A stretch of DNA of 64,000 nucleotides from Prosthecobacter sp. Its GTDB lineage: Bacteria; Verrucomicrobiota; Verrucomicrobiia; Verrucomicrobiales; Verrucomicrobiaceae. A program made the translations under genes and the position numbers. The stretch spans positions 1 to 64,000 of the forward strand of contig NZ_JACSRD010000123.1 of NCBI RefSeq assembly GCF_014879935.1, written 5' to 3'. The first letter of the stretch is position 1, and each line of letters opens with the position of its first letter. This document shows, in pieces, positions 55,388 through 63,900 of the stretch. The notes below the pieces were generated by a model that was not told the DNA's origin, searched no databases, and saw nothing but the letters and a program-made list of their open reading frames with translations.

Positions 55388-55402
55388 GCACTTCCCGCCA
55401 AC

Positions 55403-55433
55403 AACCGAGAACCGAGAACCGAGAACTGCGAAC
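55403..55433. repeat. AACCGAG heptad array between convergent genes
   Basis: Three identical heptads AACCGAG, then AACTGCG and AAC, all in phase. It begins 15 bp after a terminator and ends 3 bp before the YkvA gene's stop codon. AACCGAG and AACTGCG words also build the array at the end of znuC (39073-39100), 16 kb away. Confidence 0.8.
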
Positions 55434-55436
55434 AAG

Positions 55437-55814
55437 TCACACATCCACCACCGGGCCGCTGCCACTTTGCTTCTGCGCAGCCGACCACTGCTGGTATTTC
55501 TCCAGCTCCTTCTGCACCAGCTTCAGGCAGAACGCCACCACCGTGGCATCGTCCAGATAACCGATGCCCGGCACCACATCCATGATGATGTCCACCGGGT
55601 TCAGCACATAAAGCAGCGCCAGCGCCACCGCCGCGATCGCCCAGTAAGGAACCTCGCGGTAATTCCCCTTCCAGTAGTCCTGCACCATGCCCAGCATGAT
55701 CTTTCCCTGCTCGAACAGCGTCTTGAGCTTTGGCAGCTTGCCTTCGATGTCCTGTGCCCGCTGGTTCACCTTTTCGATGCTCAGGTCGTGTTCGCCGCTG
55801 GTCGTGTTGTTCAT
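55437..55814 (-). CDS. YkvA-family (DUF1232) membrane protein
   Basis: A 125-residue protein with the DUF1232 signature YVLNPVDIIMDVVPGIGYLDDATVVAFCLKLV, preceded by a hydrophobic segment (WAIAAVALALLYVL). The N-terminal 50 residues are helical and charged. The family is widespread and small; its function is unknown. The leader is C-rich (CTTCCCTCCC before ATG). The final codons end 3 bp from an AACCGAG heptad array. Confidence 0.9.
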   Translation of the reverse strand: MNNTTSGEHDLSIEKVNQRAQDIEGKLPKLKTLFEQGKIMLGMVQDYWKGNYREVPYWAIAAVALALLYVLNPVDIIMDVVPGIGYLDDATVVAFCLKLVQKELEKYQQWSAAQKQSGSGPVVDV

Positions 55815-55977
55815 GGGAGGGAAGAATTTCGCCGGAAATAAACTGGAAAAGCCGCCGGAAGTCCACCCGCCACCTCACAAACCACCCCGGGAAACGCAAA
55901 AACCGCACAGCCGCCCCGCCGCGGCATCGCGTATTGGCTTCAGACGGGCCGCGAACCACGGTTTCACGTCACATCCA

Positions 55978-56418
55978 ATGAAAATCACACCCATCCTCCT
56001 GATCGGGATGCTCGCAGGCGGCGTCACAGCCTGCAAAAAGACACCGGAGGCTGCCAAAGCCTCGGAAGACAACCGAAAAGCGGCTGAGGCCATCAAAGAA
56101 GCGGCCAAATCCAACCTGGACGCCGCTGCCAGGCAGTTGGAAGAGGCCAAGGTCGCCGCTGAGAAGAAAGCGGCGGAATTGAAGGCTGCGGCCGAAAGAG
56201 AAGCGCCTGCGCTCAAAGCAGCGACCGAGAAGAAAGCTGCTGAAGTCGCGAAAGCCGTCGAGGCAGCAGCAGCCAAGGCCAAGGAGGCACTCACGCCTGC
56301 GCCAGCAGCGCCAGCAGCGCCAGCAGCGCCAGCAGCGCCAGCAGCGCCACCTGCGACTCCGCCGGCGACTCCCGCGACCCCACCGGCACCCGCAACGCCT
56401 CCTGCGCCACCAAAGTAA
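55978..56418 (+). CDS. Lipoprotein with Ala/Lys/Glu coiled coil and Pro-Ala tail
   Basis: A 146-residue low-complexity protein. Signal peptide with lipobox VTAC, Cys19. Residues about 25-105 form a long Ala-rich helix with heptad-like spacing (AAEKKAAELKAAAEREA ...), similar to Lpp-type alanine-zipper lipoproteins. The last 40 residues are Ala/Pro/Thr repeats, encoded in part by a tandem array of GCGCCAGCA 9-mers (about 56300-56345). It may span or anchor the periplasm, with the Pro-rich end reaching the peptidoglycan; this is inference. Repeat number may vary between strains. Confidence 0.82.
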   Translation: MKITPILLIGMLAGGVTACKKTPEAAKASEDNRKAAEAIKEAAKSNLDAAARQLEEAKVAAEKKAAELKAAAEREAPALKAATEKKAAEVAKAVEAAAAKAKEALTPAPAAPAAPAAPAAPAAPPATPPATPATPPAPATPPAPPK

Positions 56419-56447
56419 CCGAATTCGACGCTCGGCCGCCCGACGAA

Positions 56448-56476
56448 AAGAGCGCCAGGTCACCCCTGGCGCTCTT
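56448..56476. terminator. Bidirectional terminator between the lipoprotein and Gfo/Idh/MocA genes
   Basis: A 12-bp perfect stem (AAGAGCGCCAGG / CCTGGCGCTCTT) with loop TCACC. The minus-strand reading is followed by a TTTT run and so serves the gene at 56486; the plus side has a weaker T-tract (GGTGTTT). Confidence 0.88.
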
Positions 56477-56485
56477 GGTGTTTAA

Positions 56486-57919
56486 TCAGACTTCCTTCGG
56501 AACCTCGTAGCCCTTCCGATACTCGCGGGTGAGCAGCGCCAGCGCCTCCGGCGTGGCGGTTTCACCAATGAAGGTCTCCTTCGCCACATCCAGCTCCAGC
56601 ATCGGCCCCATCTTGATGTCGAGCGTGGAGGCATCGAGCTCGTTTTTGACCAGATGCTCGTGGAAATCGGCGATCACGTCGTTCCACGGCTGGAAGCCCT
56701 TCACCGCCGCCTCCGCCTGCTCGCGGACATACTTCTGGCCGAGGCGGAAGCTGTTGTTCGCCAGATGGCACCACGCGCTGGAGTAGTGGATCTGCTCGAT
56801 CTCCGCCTTCAAGTCGCTCGATTTGCGGCTGCGCACCGCCTCGATGAAGTTTGCCGCGTGCGTCTTGCCGCCGTCTCCTTTGAAGGTGTGCAGCTTTTTG
56901 CCCTCGGCATCATAGGCCGTGCCGCCGCCACGGCTGCCGGTGTAGTAGCCACCTTCGCATTCGATGATCAGGAAGGCGCCGGTGCGGCGGCGCAGATACA
57001 CATCCGGCGCCTTCATGCCCTTCTGGCGTGGCAGGTTGTGGAAATCGACAATCACCGGGATCTCACCCGTGTCCATGTAGGCGAAGTGCGTGTTCGGCGT
57101 CTCGCCCGCGTCATTCCATGCGAAACGTCCGCCACCGGCGATCACACGCTTTGGCAGCGGCACCTTGTCGCGGAAAACGACGTTGCGCAGGTCATCAAGG
57201 ATGTGTGGGCCCCAGTTCCCCATCTCGCCGTTGCCGGTGTTCCAGTTCCAATGCCAGTCATAATGCAGCTTCTCGCGGTAGATCGGCTCGTCCTTCGCCG
57301 GGCCAAGCCACAAATCGTAGTTCACCGTCTCCGGCGGCGTGAGCGGCTTCTCCACCTTCCCGATGGTGTTGCGCAGGCTGTAGTGGTTGCAGCGCACATA
57401 TTTGATCTTGCCGAGCGTTCCGGCGTCCAGGAACGCCTTGATCTCGTCCTGCAGCGGATCGCTGCGCTGCTGCGTGCCACCCTGGACGATGCGGTTGTAC
57501 TTCCGCGCAGCTTCCACCAGCTTGCGGCCTTCCCAGATGTTGTGGGAGATGGGTTTCTCGACGTAAACGTCCTTCCCGGCCTGGATCGCCCAGATGGAGG
57601 CGAGCACGTGCCAGTGATTGCAGGTGGACACCACCACGGCATCCACATCCTTGTCCTCCATGACCTTGCGCAGGTCCTGCGTGGTCTTCGCATTCGGAAA
57701 CACCTTCTTCGCCTTCTCCAGCGCCTTCGTGTCCGGATCGCAAAGATAAACGATCTCCACGCCTGGCACCTTCGCCATGCGTCCCGCGTTGCCATTCCCC
57801 TGCCCTCCAAGGCCGATGGAGGCGATGCGGATCTTTTCATTGGCACCCATCACGCGGCTGGCGGAAAGCGCGGTGAAGGCGAGGGCGGACTGGGTGATGA
57901 ACGTGCGGCGTGAGGTCAT
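56486..57919 (-). CDS. Exported Gfo/Idh/MocA-family oxidoreductase
   Basis: A 477-residue enzyme. The signal peptide begins MTSRRTFITQSALAFTALSASRVMG, Tat-like with RR at 4-5. Rossmann motif ASIGLGGQGNGNAGR near 33-47, catalytic EKP in DVYVEKPISHN near 118-128, and the C-terminal domain with the NWNTGNGEMGNWGPHILDDLR segment common in this planctomycete/verrucomicrobial subfamily. It differs clearly from the member at 53059 (which has EKM), so the two likely act on different sugars. The reaction is probably NAD(P)-dependent oxidation of a sugar hydroxyl, outside the cytoplasm. It is a single-gene unit with a C-rich leader. Confidence 0.92.
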   Translation of the reverse strand: MTSRRTFITQSALAFTALSASRVMGANEKIRIASIGLGGQGNGNAGRMAKVPGVEIVYLCDPDTKALEKAKKVFPNAKTTQDLRKVMEDKDVDAVVVSTCNHWHVLASIWAIQAGKDVYVEKPISHNIWEGRKLVEAARKYNRIVQGGTQQRSDPLQDEIKAFLDAGTLGKIKYVRCNHYSLRNTIGKVEKPLTPPETVNYDLWLGPAKDEPIYREKLHYDWHWNWNTGNGEMGNWGPHILDDLRNVVFRDKVPLPKRVIAGGGRFAWNDAGETPNTHFAYMDTGEIPVIVDFHNLPRQKGMKAPDVYLRRRTGAFLIIECEGGYYTGSRGGGTAYDAEGKKLHTFKGDGGKTHAANFIEAVRSRKSSDLKAEIEQIHYSSAWCHLANNSFRLGQKYVREQAEAAVKGFQPWNDVIADFHEHLVKNELDASTLDIKMGPMLELDVAKETFIGETATPEALALLTREYRKGYEVPKEV

Positions 57920-58077
57920 GGCGGGTTCGGGTTGGATGAATGACAGACGTTTTCTCAGAACAAGCCTCCGATGGCAATCACTTCCTCCATGTGATCAGAA
58001 TTCCTGTTCTGTCATCGGAAGCCGCACGCACATGCTTCGAGCAGTTTTGGATGAACCGAACGACTGCGCCAAATAAA

Positions 58078-58105
58078 AAGAGGCCGCTCGGTGGAGCGGC
58101 CTCTT
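58078..58105 (-). terminator. Terminator of pnp
   Basis: A 12-bp perfect stem (AAGAGGCCGCTC / GAGCGGCCTCTT) with loop GGTG; on the minus strand it is followed by a TTTTTATTT tract. It lies 33 bp behind the pnp stop. Confidence 0.93.
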
Positions 58106-58137
58106 CGTGGTTATTGAGTTGCTTTCGTCCCGGATGA

Positions 58138-60285
58138 TCAGGCAGCCGGAGATTCAGCGGCGCCTTCAGCGGCGGCGGCGGCGTCCTTCTCCTTCATGGC
58201 GGCTTTGCGGCTCATCTTGATGCGGCCTTTCTCGTCGATGCCGATGCACTTGGCGGTGACGATGTCGCCGGTCTTGACGACGTCTTCGGTCTTGTTGACG
58301 CGGAAGTCGGCGAGCTCGCTGATGTGGATCAGGCCGTCTTTCTTGCCACCGAGGTTCATGAAGGCACCAAAGTTCGTCGTGCTGACGACGCGGCCCGTGT
58401 AGAGCTTGCCGACTTCGATCTCCTGGAACTGGCCGCTGACCATTTCGACGGCGCGCTCGAGGCTTTCCTTGCGGGAGGCATAGATGAAGACGGTGCCGTC
58501 GTCCTCGATGCTGATCTCCGCGCCGGATTCGGCCTGGATGGCTTTGATGTTCTTGCCGCCAGGGCCGATGAGCTCGCCGATCTTGTCGGGGTTGATCTTG
58601 ATGATCTCGATGCGCGGGGCGTAGGGGCTGAGGGGCTTCACTTCGGCGATGGCCTGGGCCATGGCGCTGAGCACCTGGGTGCGGCCGGCCTTGGCCTTGG
58701 CGATGGCTTCCTCGAGGATGCTGAGCGGGATGCCGGGGAGCTTGAGGTCAAGCTGGTAGCCGGTGACGCCTTCGCTGGTGCCGCAGAGTTTGAAGTCCAT
58801 GTCGCCGAAGTGGTCTTCGCTGCCAATGATGTCGAGCATCGTGAGGTAGCGCTTCATGTTGTCGCCTTCGAACTCGGTGACGAGGCCGACGCTGATGCCG
58901 CCGACGGGGCGCTTGATGGGCACGCCTGCGTCGAGGAGGGCCATGACGCCGGAGCAGACGGAGGCCATCGAGGTGGAGCCGTTGGACTCCATGACTTCGC
59001 TGCTCACGCGGATGGCGTAGGGGAAGGTGGCCTTGTCAGGGATGACAGGCTCGATGGAGCGCTCGGCGAGAGCACCGTGACCGATTTCACGACGGTTCTG
59101 ACCACCGAAGCGGCCGGTTTCACCGACGGAGAACGGAGGGAAGTTGTAGTGAAGGATGAAGCGCTTCGTGTCGGGGCCACCGGCGTAGGTGTCCATTTCC
59201 TGGGCTTCATCAGCAGGGGCGAGCGTGGCGATGGAAAGAGCCATCGTTTCGCCGCGGGTGAAGCTGGCGGAACCGTGCGTGCGAGGAAGCACGGAGGCCT
59301 CGCCGGAGAGCGGGCGGAGCTGGTCGATGCCACGGCCGTCGCAACGGTTCTTCTTGTCGAGGATGGAGATGCGGAAGGCTTTCTTCTGGAGGTAGTCGAA
59401 GGCCTGGCTGATCTCGAAGGGCGTGGCCTCGGGGAACTTGGCCTTGATGGCCTCAGCGACTTCGTCCTTCAAAGCGCCGACGGCTTTGCCACGGGCGACT
59501 TTGGACGGCGTGTAGAGAGCGCCTTCGATGCGGTCGCCCGCGACGGCGTAGGCGATTTCGAGGAGCTCATCTTTGACGAGCATGAGGGGCACTTCGCGCT
59601 TGGCTTTGCCAGCGAGCTTGGTGAGCTCTTCCTGGGCGGCGACGATCTTGGTGACTTCGCCTTGGGCGAAATGCAGCGCTTTGACGAACTCAGCTTCGGG
59701 AAGCTCGTTGGCGGCACCTTCGATCATGATGACGTCGGTCTTGTTGCCGACGTAAACGAGGTCGAGGTCGCTATCGAGACGCTGGGACTGCGTTGGGTTG
59801 ATGATGAACTCACCATTGATGCGGCCGATGCGCACGGCACCGACAGGGCCCGCGAAGGGAATGTCGGAGACGCAAAGAGCGGCGGAGGCACCGTTCATGG
59901 CGCAAATGTCCGGGTCGTTCTCGCCGTCGGCGCTGAGGAGGATGGCGACGACCTGGGTGTCGTAGTAGTAGCCTTTCGGGAAGAGCGGACGCAGCGGGCG
60001 GTCCGTCATGCGGCAGGTGAGGATTTCCTTTTCCGTGGGGCGGCCTTCGCGCTTGAAGTAACCGCCGGGGAAGCGGCCTGCGGCGGAGGCTTTCTCTTTG
60101 TATTCGACGGAGAGGGGGAAGAAGTCCTGGCCGTCCTTCACTTTCGTGGCGGAGACAGCGGTGACGAGGACGATGGTGTCACCGAGACGCACGGTGACGG
60201 CGCCGTCGGCGAGTTTGGCGAATTTGCCGGTTTCGATCTGGAGGGTTCCAGCACCGAGCTGGATGTTTTGTGTGTGGATGGCCAT
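58138..60285 (-). CDS. pnp: Polyribonucleotide nucleotidyltransferase (PNPase)
   Basis: A 715-residue phosphorolytic 3'-5' exoribonuclease. The start at 60285 (MAIHTQNIQLGAGTLQIETGKFAKLADGAV) matches the family; an upstream in-frame extension is not conserved-looking. Two RNase PH domains (about 1-145, with FPGGYFKREGRPTE; and about 320-540, with RTHGSASFTRGET and the catalytic region DIIGSEDHFGDMDFK), a KH domain with IGPGGKNIKAIQ near 569-580, and an S1 domain with FGAFMNLGGKKDGLIHISELAD near 624-690. The Ala/Glu-rich tail follows. It is downstream of rpsO as in most bacteria. Its leader is strikingly A/C-rich and unstructured. Confidence 0.97.
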   Translation of the reverse strand: MAIHTQNIQLGAGTLQIETGKFAKLADGAVTVRLGDTIVLVTAVSATKVKDGQDFFPLSVEYKEKASAAGRFPGGYFKREGRPTEKEILTCRMTDRPLRPLFPKGYYYDTQVVAILLSADGENDPDICAMNGASAALCVSDIPFAGPVGAVRIGRINGEFIINPTQSQRLDSDLDLVYVGNKTDVIMIEGAANELPEAEFVKALHFAQGEVTKIVAAQEELTKLAGKAKREVPLMLVKDELLEIAYAVAGDRIEGALYTPSKVARGKAVGALKDEVAEAIKAKFPEATPFEISQAFDYLQKKAFRISILDKKNRCDGRGIDQLRPLSGEASVLPRTHGSASFTRGETMALSIATLAPADEAQEMDTYAGGPDTKRFILHYNFPPFSVGETGRFGGQNRREIGHGALAERSIEPVIPDKATFPYAIRVSSEVMESNGSTSMASVCSGVMALLDAGVPIKRPVGGISVGLVTEFEGDNMKRYLTMLDIIGSEDHFGDMDFKLCGTSEGVTGYQLDLKLPGIPLSILEEAIAKAKAGRTQVLSAMAQAIAEVKPLSPYAPRIEIIKINPDKIGELIGPGGKNIKAIQAESGAEISIEDDGTVFIYASRKESLERAVEMVSGQFQEIEVGKLYTGRVVSTTNFGAFMNLGGKKDGLIHISELADFRVNKTEDVVKTGDIVTAKCIGIDEKGRIKMSRKAAMKEKDAAAAAEGAAESPAA

Positions 60286-60481
60286 AGGTTGGCTGTGTGT
60301 TTGGTTGTGTTGTGGGTGAAAAAGAGGCATCGCCGGCGAATGCCGGGCGGGAAAGCTGAGAGGCCGACTCCGGTGCGCGGGAGGGCGGAATGAACGATGC
60401 GACTGCGCCAAGATTCGTGGACGATCATGCGTCCTGAATATGACGGTCTGCACTCCGACCTCGGCTTTACGCGCAGAAACA

Positions 60482-60511
60482 CGAAGGGCGATGCTTTAGC
60501 ATCACCCTTCG
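60482..60511 (-). terminator. Hairpin between rpsO and pnp
   Basis: CGAAGGGCGATGC (60482-60494), loop TTTA, GCATCACCCTTCG (60499-60511). One pair is a mismatch on the plus strand but a G-U wobble in minus-strand RNA, which supports a selected minus-strand structure. A short T-tract (TGTTTC) follows, so it is likely a partial terminator or processing site, in the same place as the rpsO terminator of E. coli. Confidence 0.7.
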
Positions 60512-60525
60512 GCAAATTTGGCGGA

Positions 60526-60786
60526 TTAGCGGCGGAGACCGAGGCTCTTCAGCAAGGCCTGATAGCGCTCGTTGGCCGTCAGCTTGAGGTAGTCGAGCAG
60601 TTTGCGGCGGCGGGCGACCATCTGAAGGAGGCCGCGACGCGTGGAATGATCCTTCTCATGCGCGGCGAGGTGCTGCGTGAGTGCGTTGATTCGCTTCGTC
60701 AAGAGGGCCACCTGGACGTCGGCGCTGCCGGTGTCCTTTTCGTGGAGCTTGAAAGAAGGGGAATCGATGGTGGTTGCTTCGCTCAT
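60526..60786 (-). CDS. rpsO: 30S ribosomal protein S15
   Basis: An 86-residue protein matching S15 in length and sequence: [51 protein letters not shown] and the end [12 protein letters not shown]. It binds the central domain of 16S rRNA early in 30S assembly. Upstream of pnp on the same strand, the classic rpsO-pnp arrangement. The leader ends CATCCCCCAAACACC without a Shine-Dalgarno sequence. Confidence 0.98.
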   Translation of the reverse strand: MSEATTIDSPSFKLHEKDTGSADVQVALLTKRINALTQHLAAHEKDHSTRRGLLQMVARRRKLLDYLKLTANERYQALLKSLGLRR

Positions 60787-60919
60787 GGTGTTTGGGGGAT
60801 GCCGGACAACTTGTCAGGCGGTGTGTGTCAGTATGGGATGAAGGGCCGCGAAGGAACCATAGAAGACCTTTTTGGCAAGGGGAACTTTGGGGACTTGTGA
60901 ACCCGCCCGCCCCCCGATC

Positions 60920-63900
60920 TCAGGGCAAAATCCAGCCGTGGTCGGCCGTGGCGGGCTGCGCCTTCAGGAAAAACGCCCAGCCTGACCGCAATGGCAGCGT
61001 CGCGCTCACATCCTTGAGACTGGCGCTGCCTTTGGCAGTCCAGATGAGCGTGCTTCCGCGTTTCAGCAGCCACCACCCATCGTAAGTCGCGGCGCCCGGC
61101 GTGGCATCCCCCTTCCAAAGCTGGATCTGGTCGGCCGTGGCCATGCTCGTGGAAGCCGTCAAGCCATTCCCAGCGGTCAAACCGAGGGTCTGCGGGGTGC
61201 CATCCACCGGCCAGGGTGAGGCGAGCAAATTCTGGCCGGTGAGGAGCGACGCACGCCACGGCGTGGTCCGGACGTGTCCCGTGTGGGTCACCGATTTGGC
61301 CAACGCGCCCGTCTTGACCATCAAACCGGTGCCTGGAGCAATGATTTTCGCGTTTTGCGAGGTTCCCGCTGGGTCAGCAGCGGAAACCCACTGCCGGCTG
61401 CCGTTCAGCCAGCAGGTGGTCCAGGTTCCGTTTTCGTGGAACAGCACCTGATCAGCCGCCGCCGTGGTCGCACCCGGTTGAAACACGTCCGCGGGGAAAA
61501 CCTGGGCCAGTGTGATGTGCCGCCGCACCACCACACGCGCACCGGCGAGATCCACGGGCAGCGTCTGGAGCGTGCTCAGAGGCGAACTGAGCGCCACCTG
61601 CGCCGTTCCGGCGGCCAGCGACGAAATCTCAAGGCGGTCGCCCGCATGCGCACCATCGAGCACTTCGAGATAAGCCGCCACCGCCGCCGCAAGGCTGAGT
61701 TCATCGGCCTTTTCGAGCACCACCGCGCCTTCCGCCGTCTGCGCGATGCGTCCGGCATAAAGCGGGGCATTCACCAAGCTCACGCCGAGGGTGCGCGTGC
61801 CATTTTCAAAGCCATAGCGCTGCCAGCCCTGCGGAGAAGTGACCGCGCTCGTGCCATTGCTCAGCGTGACCCGCATGCGGACGATGCCGCGCTCCAGTGT
61901 CTGCCCGCCAAGGCTGGTGATGCCGCTCCAGGTGAGCTGCCTGGTCCCCTGCCCCAGATCTGTGGTCAGTGGTGCCAGAGCGAGCAGCTGCCACGTTTTC
62001 AGATCAGCCGACGATTCAAGCTGGAAGGTCACGCCAGCGATGCCGGACGACTGCACCAGATGGGCATCGACACGACCGGCGCTGTTGGCGGTCAGCCACC
62101 AGCCGCCATCAAAGCGATCACCTGCCCCGAGCACCTGCTCGATGAGATCACTGACGCCATCTCCATCGAAATCGACGTCGATGAGAGCCTTGTCCGCGAC
62201 CGAACCTTCCGCCGGAGCCGACGACAGCACGTTTGTCGCCGTGAACGAGCCTGCGGGAACCGCCGCAGCCTGCACGATCTGCACGTTGTCAAACGTGGCC
62301 GTGGCGAGATCAAAGGGCGACGACGACGTGACCGCGAGGCCCATGTAAACCGAATTGGCGAGGCCGGAGATCGTCACCGTGTCGATCAAAGTCCACGCGT
62401 TGCCATTGGCCGAGGTGTAGGCGGTGATCGAATCGCCGCTGCGCACGAGTCGCACCCAGTTGTTCGGCGGCGTGCTCACCGCCGGTCCGCCGGCGTAGTT
62501 CGTGGCTGCATTGGCGGTGGCACGCCAGACCAGGCCGAAACCGTTGTTCTCACCGGCCGGGGTGGTGAAGACCGTCGCGTGACGTGCGCCTCCTGCGAGT
62601 GTCTCACGAATCATCACGCCCGTTTTGGCCCACGGATTGGTGTTGGTCTGGCTGGTGACACGCGCGCGGATTTCGCCATCGCCTGTGAGCTGCATGTGGG
62701 CAAAGCGGAAGCCGTCGGCACTGAAAAAGATGTCATCACCGGAGCCTTGGAGCGTGTAAACGCCCGACGCGCTGTTGAAGGCCATGCTGCCTGCGACCTG
62801 CACGGTGCCGACGTCCTGCGACTGCAGCGTGACCGTCGCCGGTGGTGCGTAAGTGACCGAAACTGTGTTCGAGGCCGTGCTGCCGACCGCGCCCGCGTTT
62901 TGGGCCGCACTGGCAGGAAGCTGGATCGTGACGGCACCGGCGACGGTGGGCGTGATGGTGACCCCGTAGCTCGTGCCGGAGCCGGTCACATTCGAGGCAG
63001 CGCCGTTCGTCACGACAAAATCACTGGCGGTCAAGCCGGTCACCGACTGGCTGAACTGCGCCTGCACGGTGAACGCGCCGGTTTCAATGGCCGAAGCGGC
63101 GCTGAGCGTCACGGAAGGTGCCACGACGGCCTGCGAGCCGACAATTTGAACGTTGTCGAAGGTCGAAGTCGCCAGCGCCGCGGGTGAAGACGCGGTAACA
63201 GCCAGTCCGACATACACGGTGCCGGGCAAACCGCTGAGTGTGGCCGTGCCGACGAGCGTCCAGGCGCTGCCGTTGGCGGAGGCGTAGGCATTGATGGCAG
63301 TGCCTGAGCGGACGAGGCGCACCCAGTTGTTCGGCGCGGCGTTCAAAGCCGGTCCAGGAGCATAACTGGTGGCAGTATTGACCGTGGGACGCCAGACCAT
63401 GCCGAAGCCGTTGTTCTCGCCCGCCGGCGTGGTGAACATCATCGCGTGGCGAGCGCCAGCGGTGAGTGATTCACGGATCATCACGCCCGTTTTGGCCCAC
63501 GGATTGGTGTTCGACTGGCTGGTGATGCGTGCGCGGATTTCGCCGTCCCCGGTGAGTTGGGTGAGGGCGAACTGGAAGCCGTCGGTCGTGGAGAAAATGT
63601 CGCTGCCGGAACCTTTGACCGTGTAAACGCCGCCGCTGAAAACGGTGCTGCCCGCGACCAGTGGAGCGCCGACATCCTGCCCCACCAGCGAAACCGCCAC
63701 GGGGGGCGTGTAAGTGACTGAAACCGTGTTGGAAGCCAAGCTGGCCGTGTTGGCGGCATTTTGCGCCGCCGCCGCAGGCAAACTGGCGGTGACGAGGCCT
63801 GGACTGACCGGCGTGAGAGTCACGCTGTAGCTGGTGCCGCTGCCGGTGAGATTGCTGGCGGTGGCATTGGTCAAAACGAAGTCGCTCGCGGTCAATCCGG

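Noticed and set aside
56296-56346. 9-bp tandem repeat as a member of the heptad/octad family
   Set aside because: It lies inside a coding frame with a unit divisible by three and encodes an Ala-Ala-Pro run, so it is ordinary coding slippage.
58324-60393. A 689-residue plus-strand frame opposite pnp
   Set aside because: Antisense shadow of PNPase, made of Asp/Gly/Val-rich sequence without domains. The 545-residue frame opposite ftsH (3567-5204) is the same kind of artefact.
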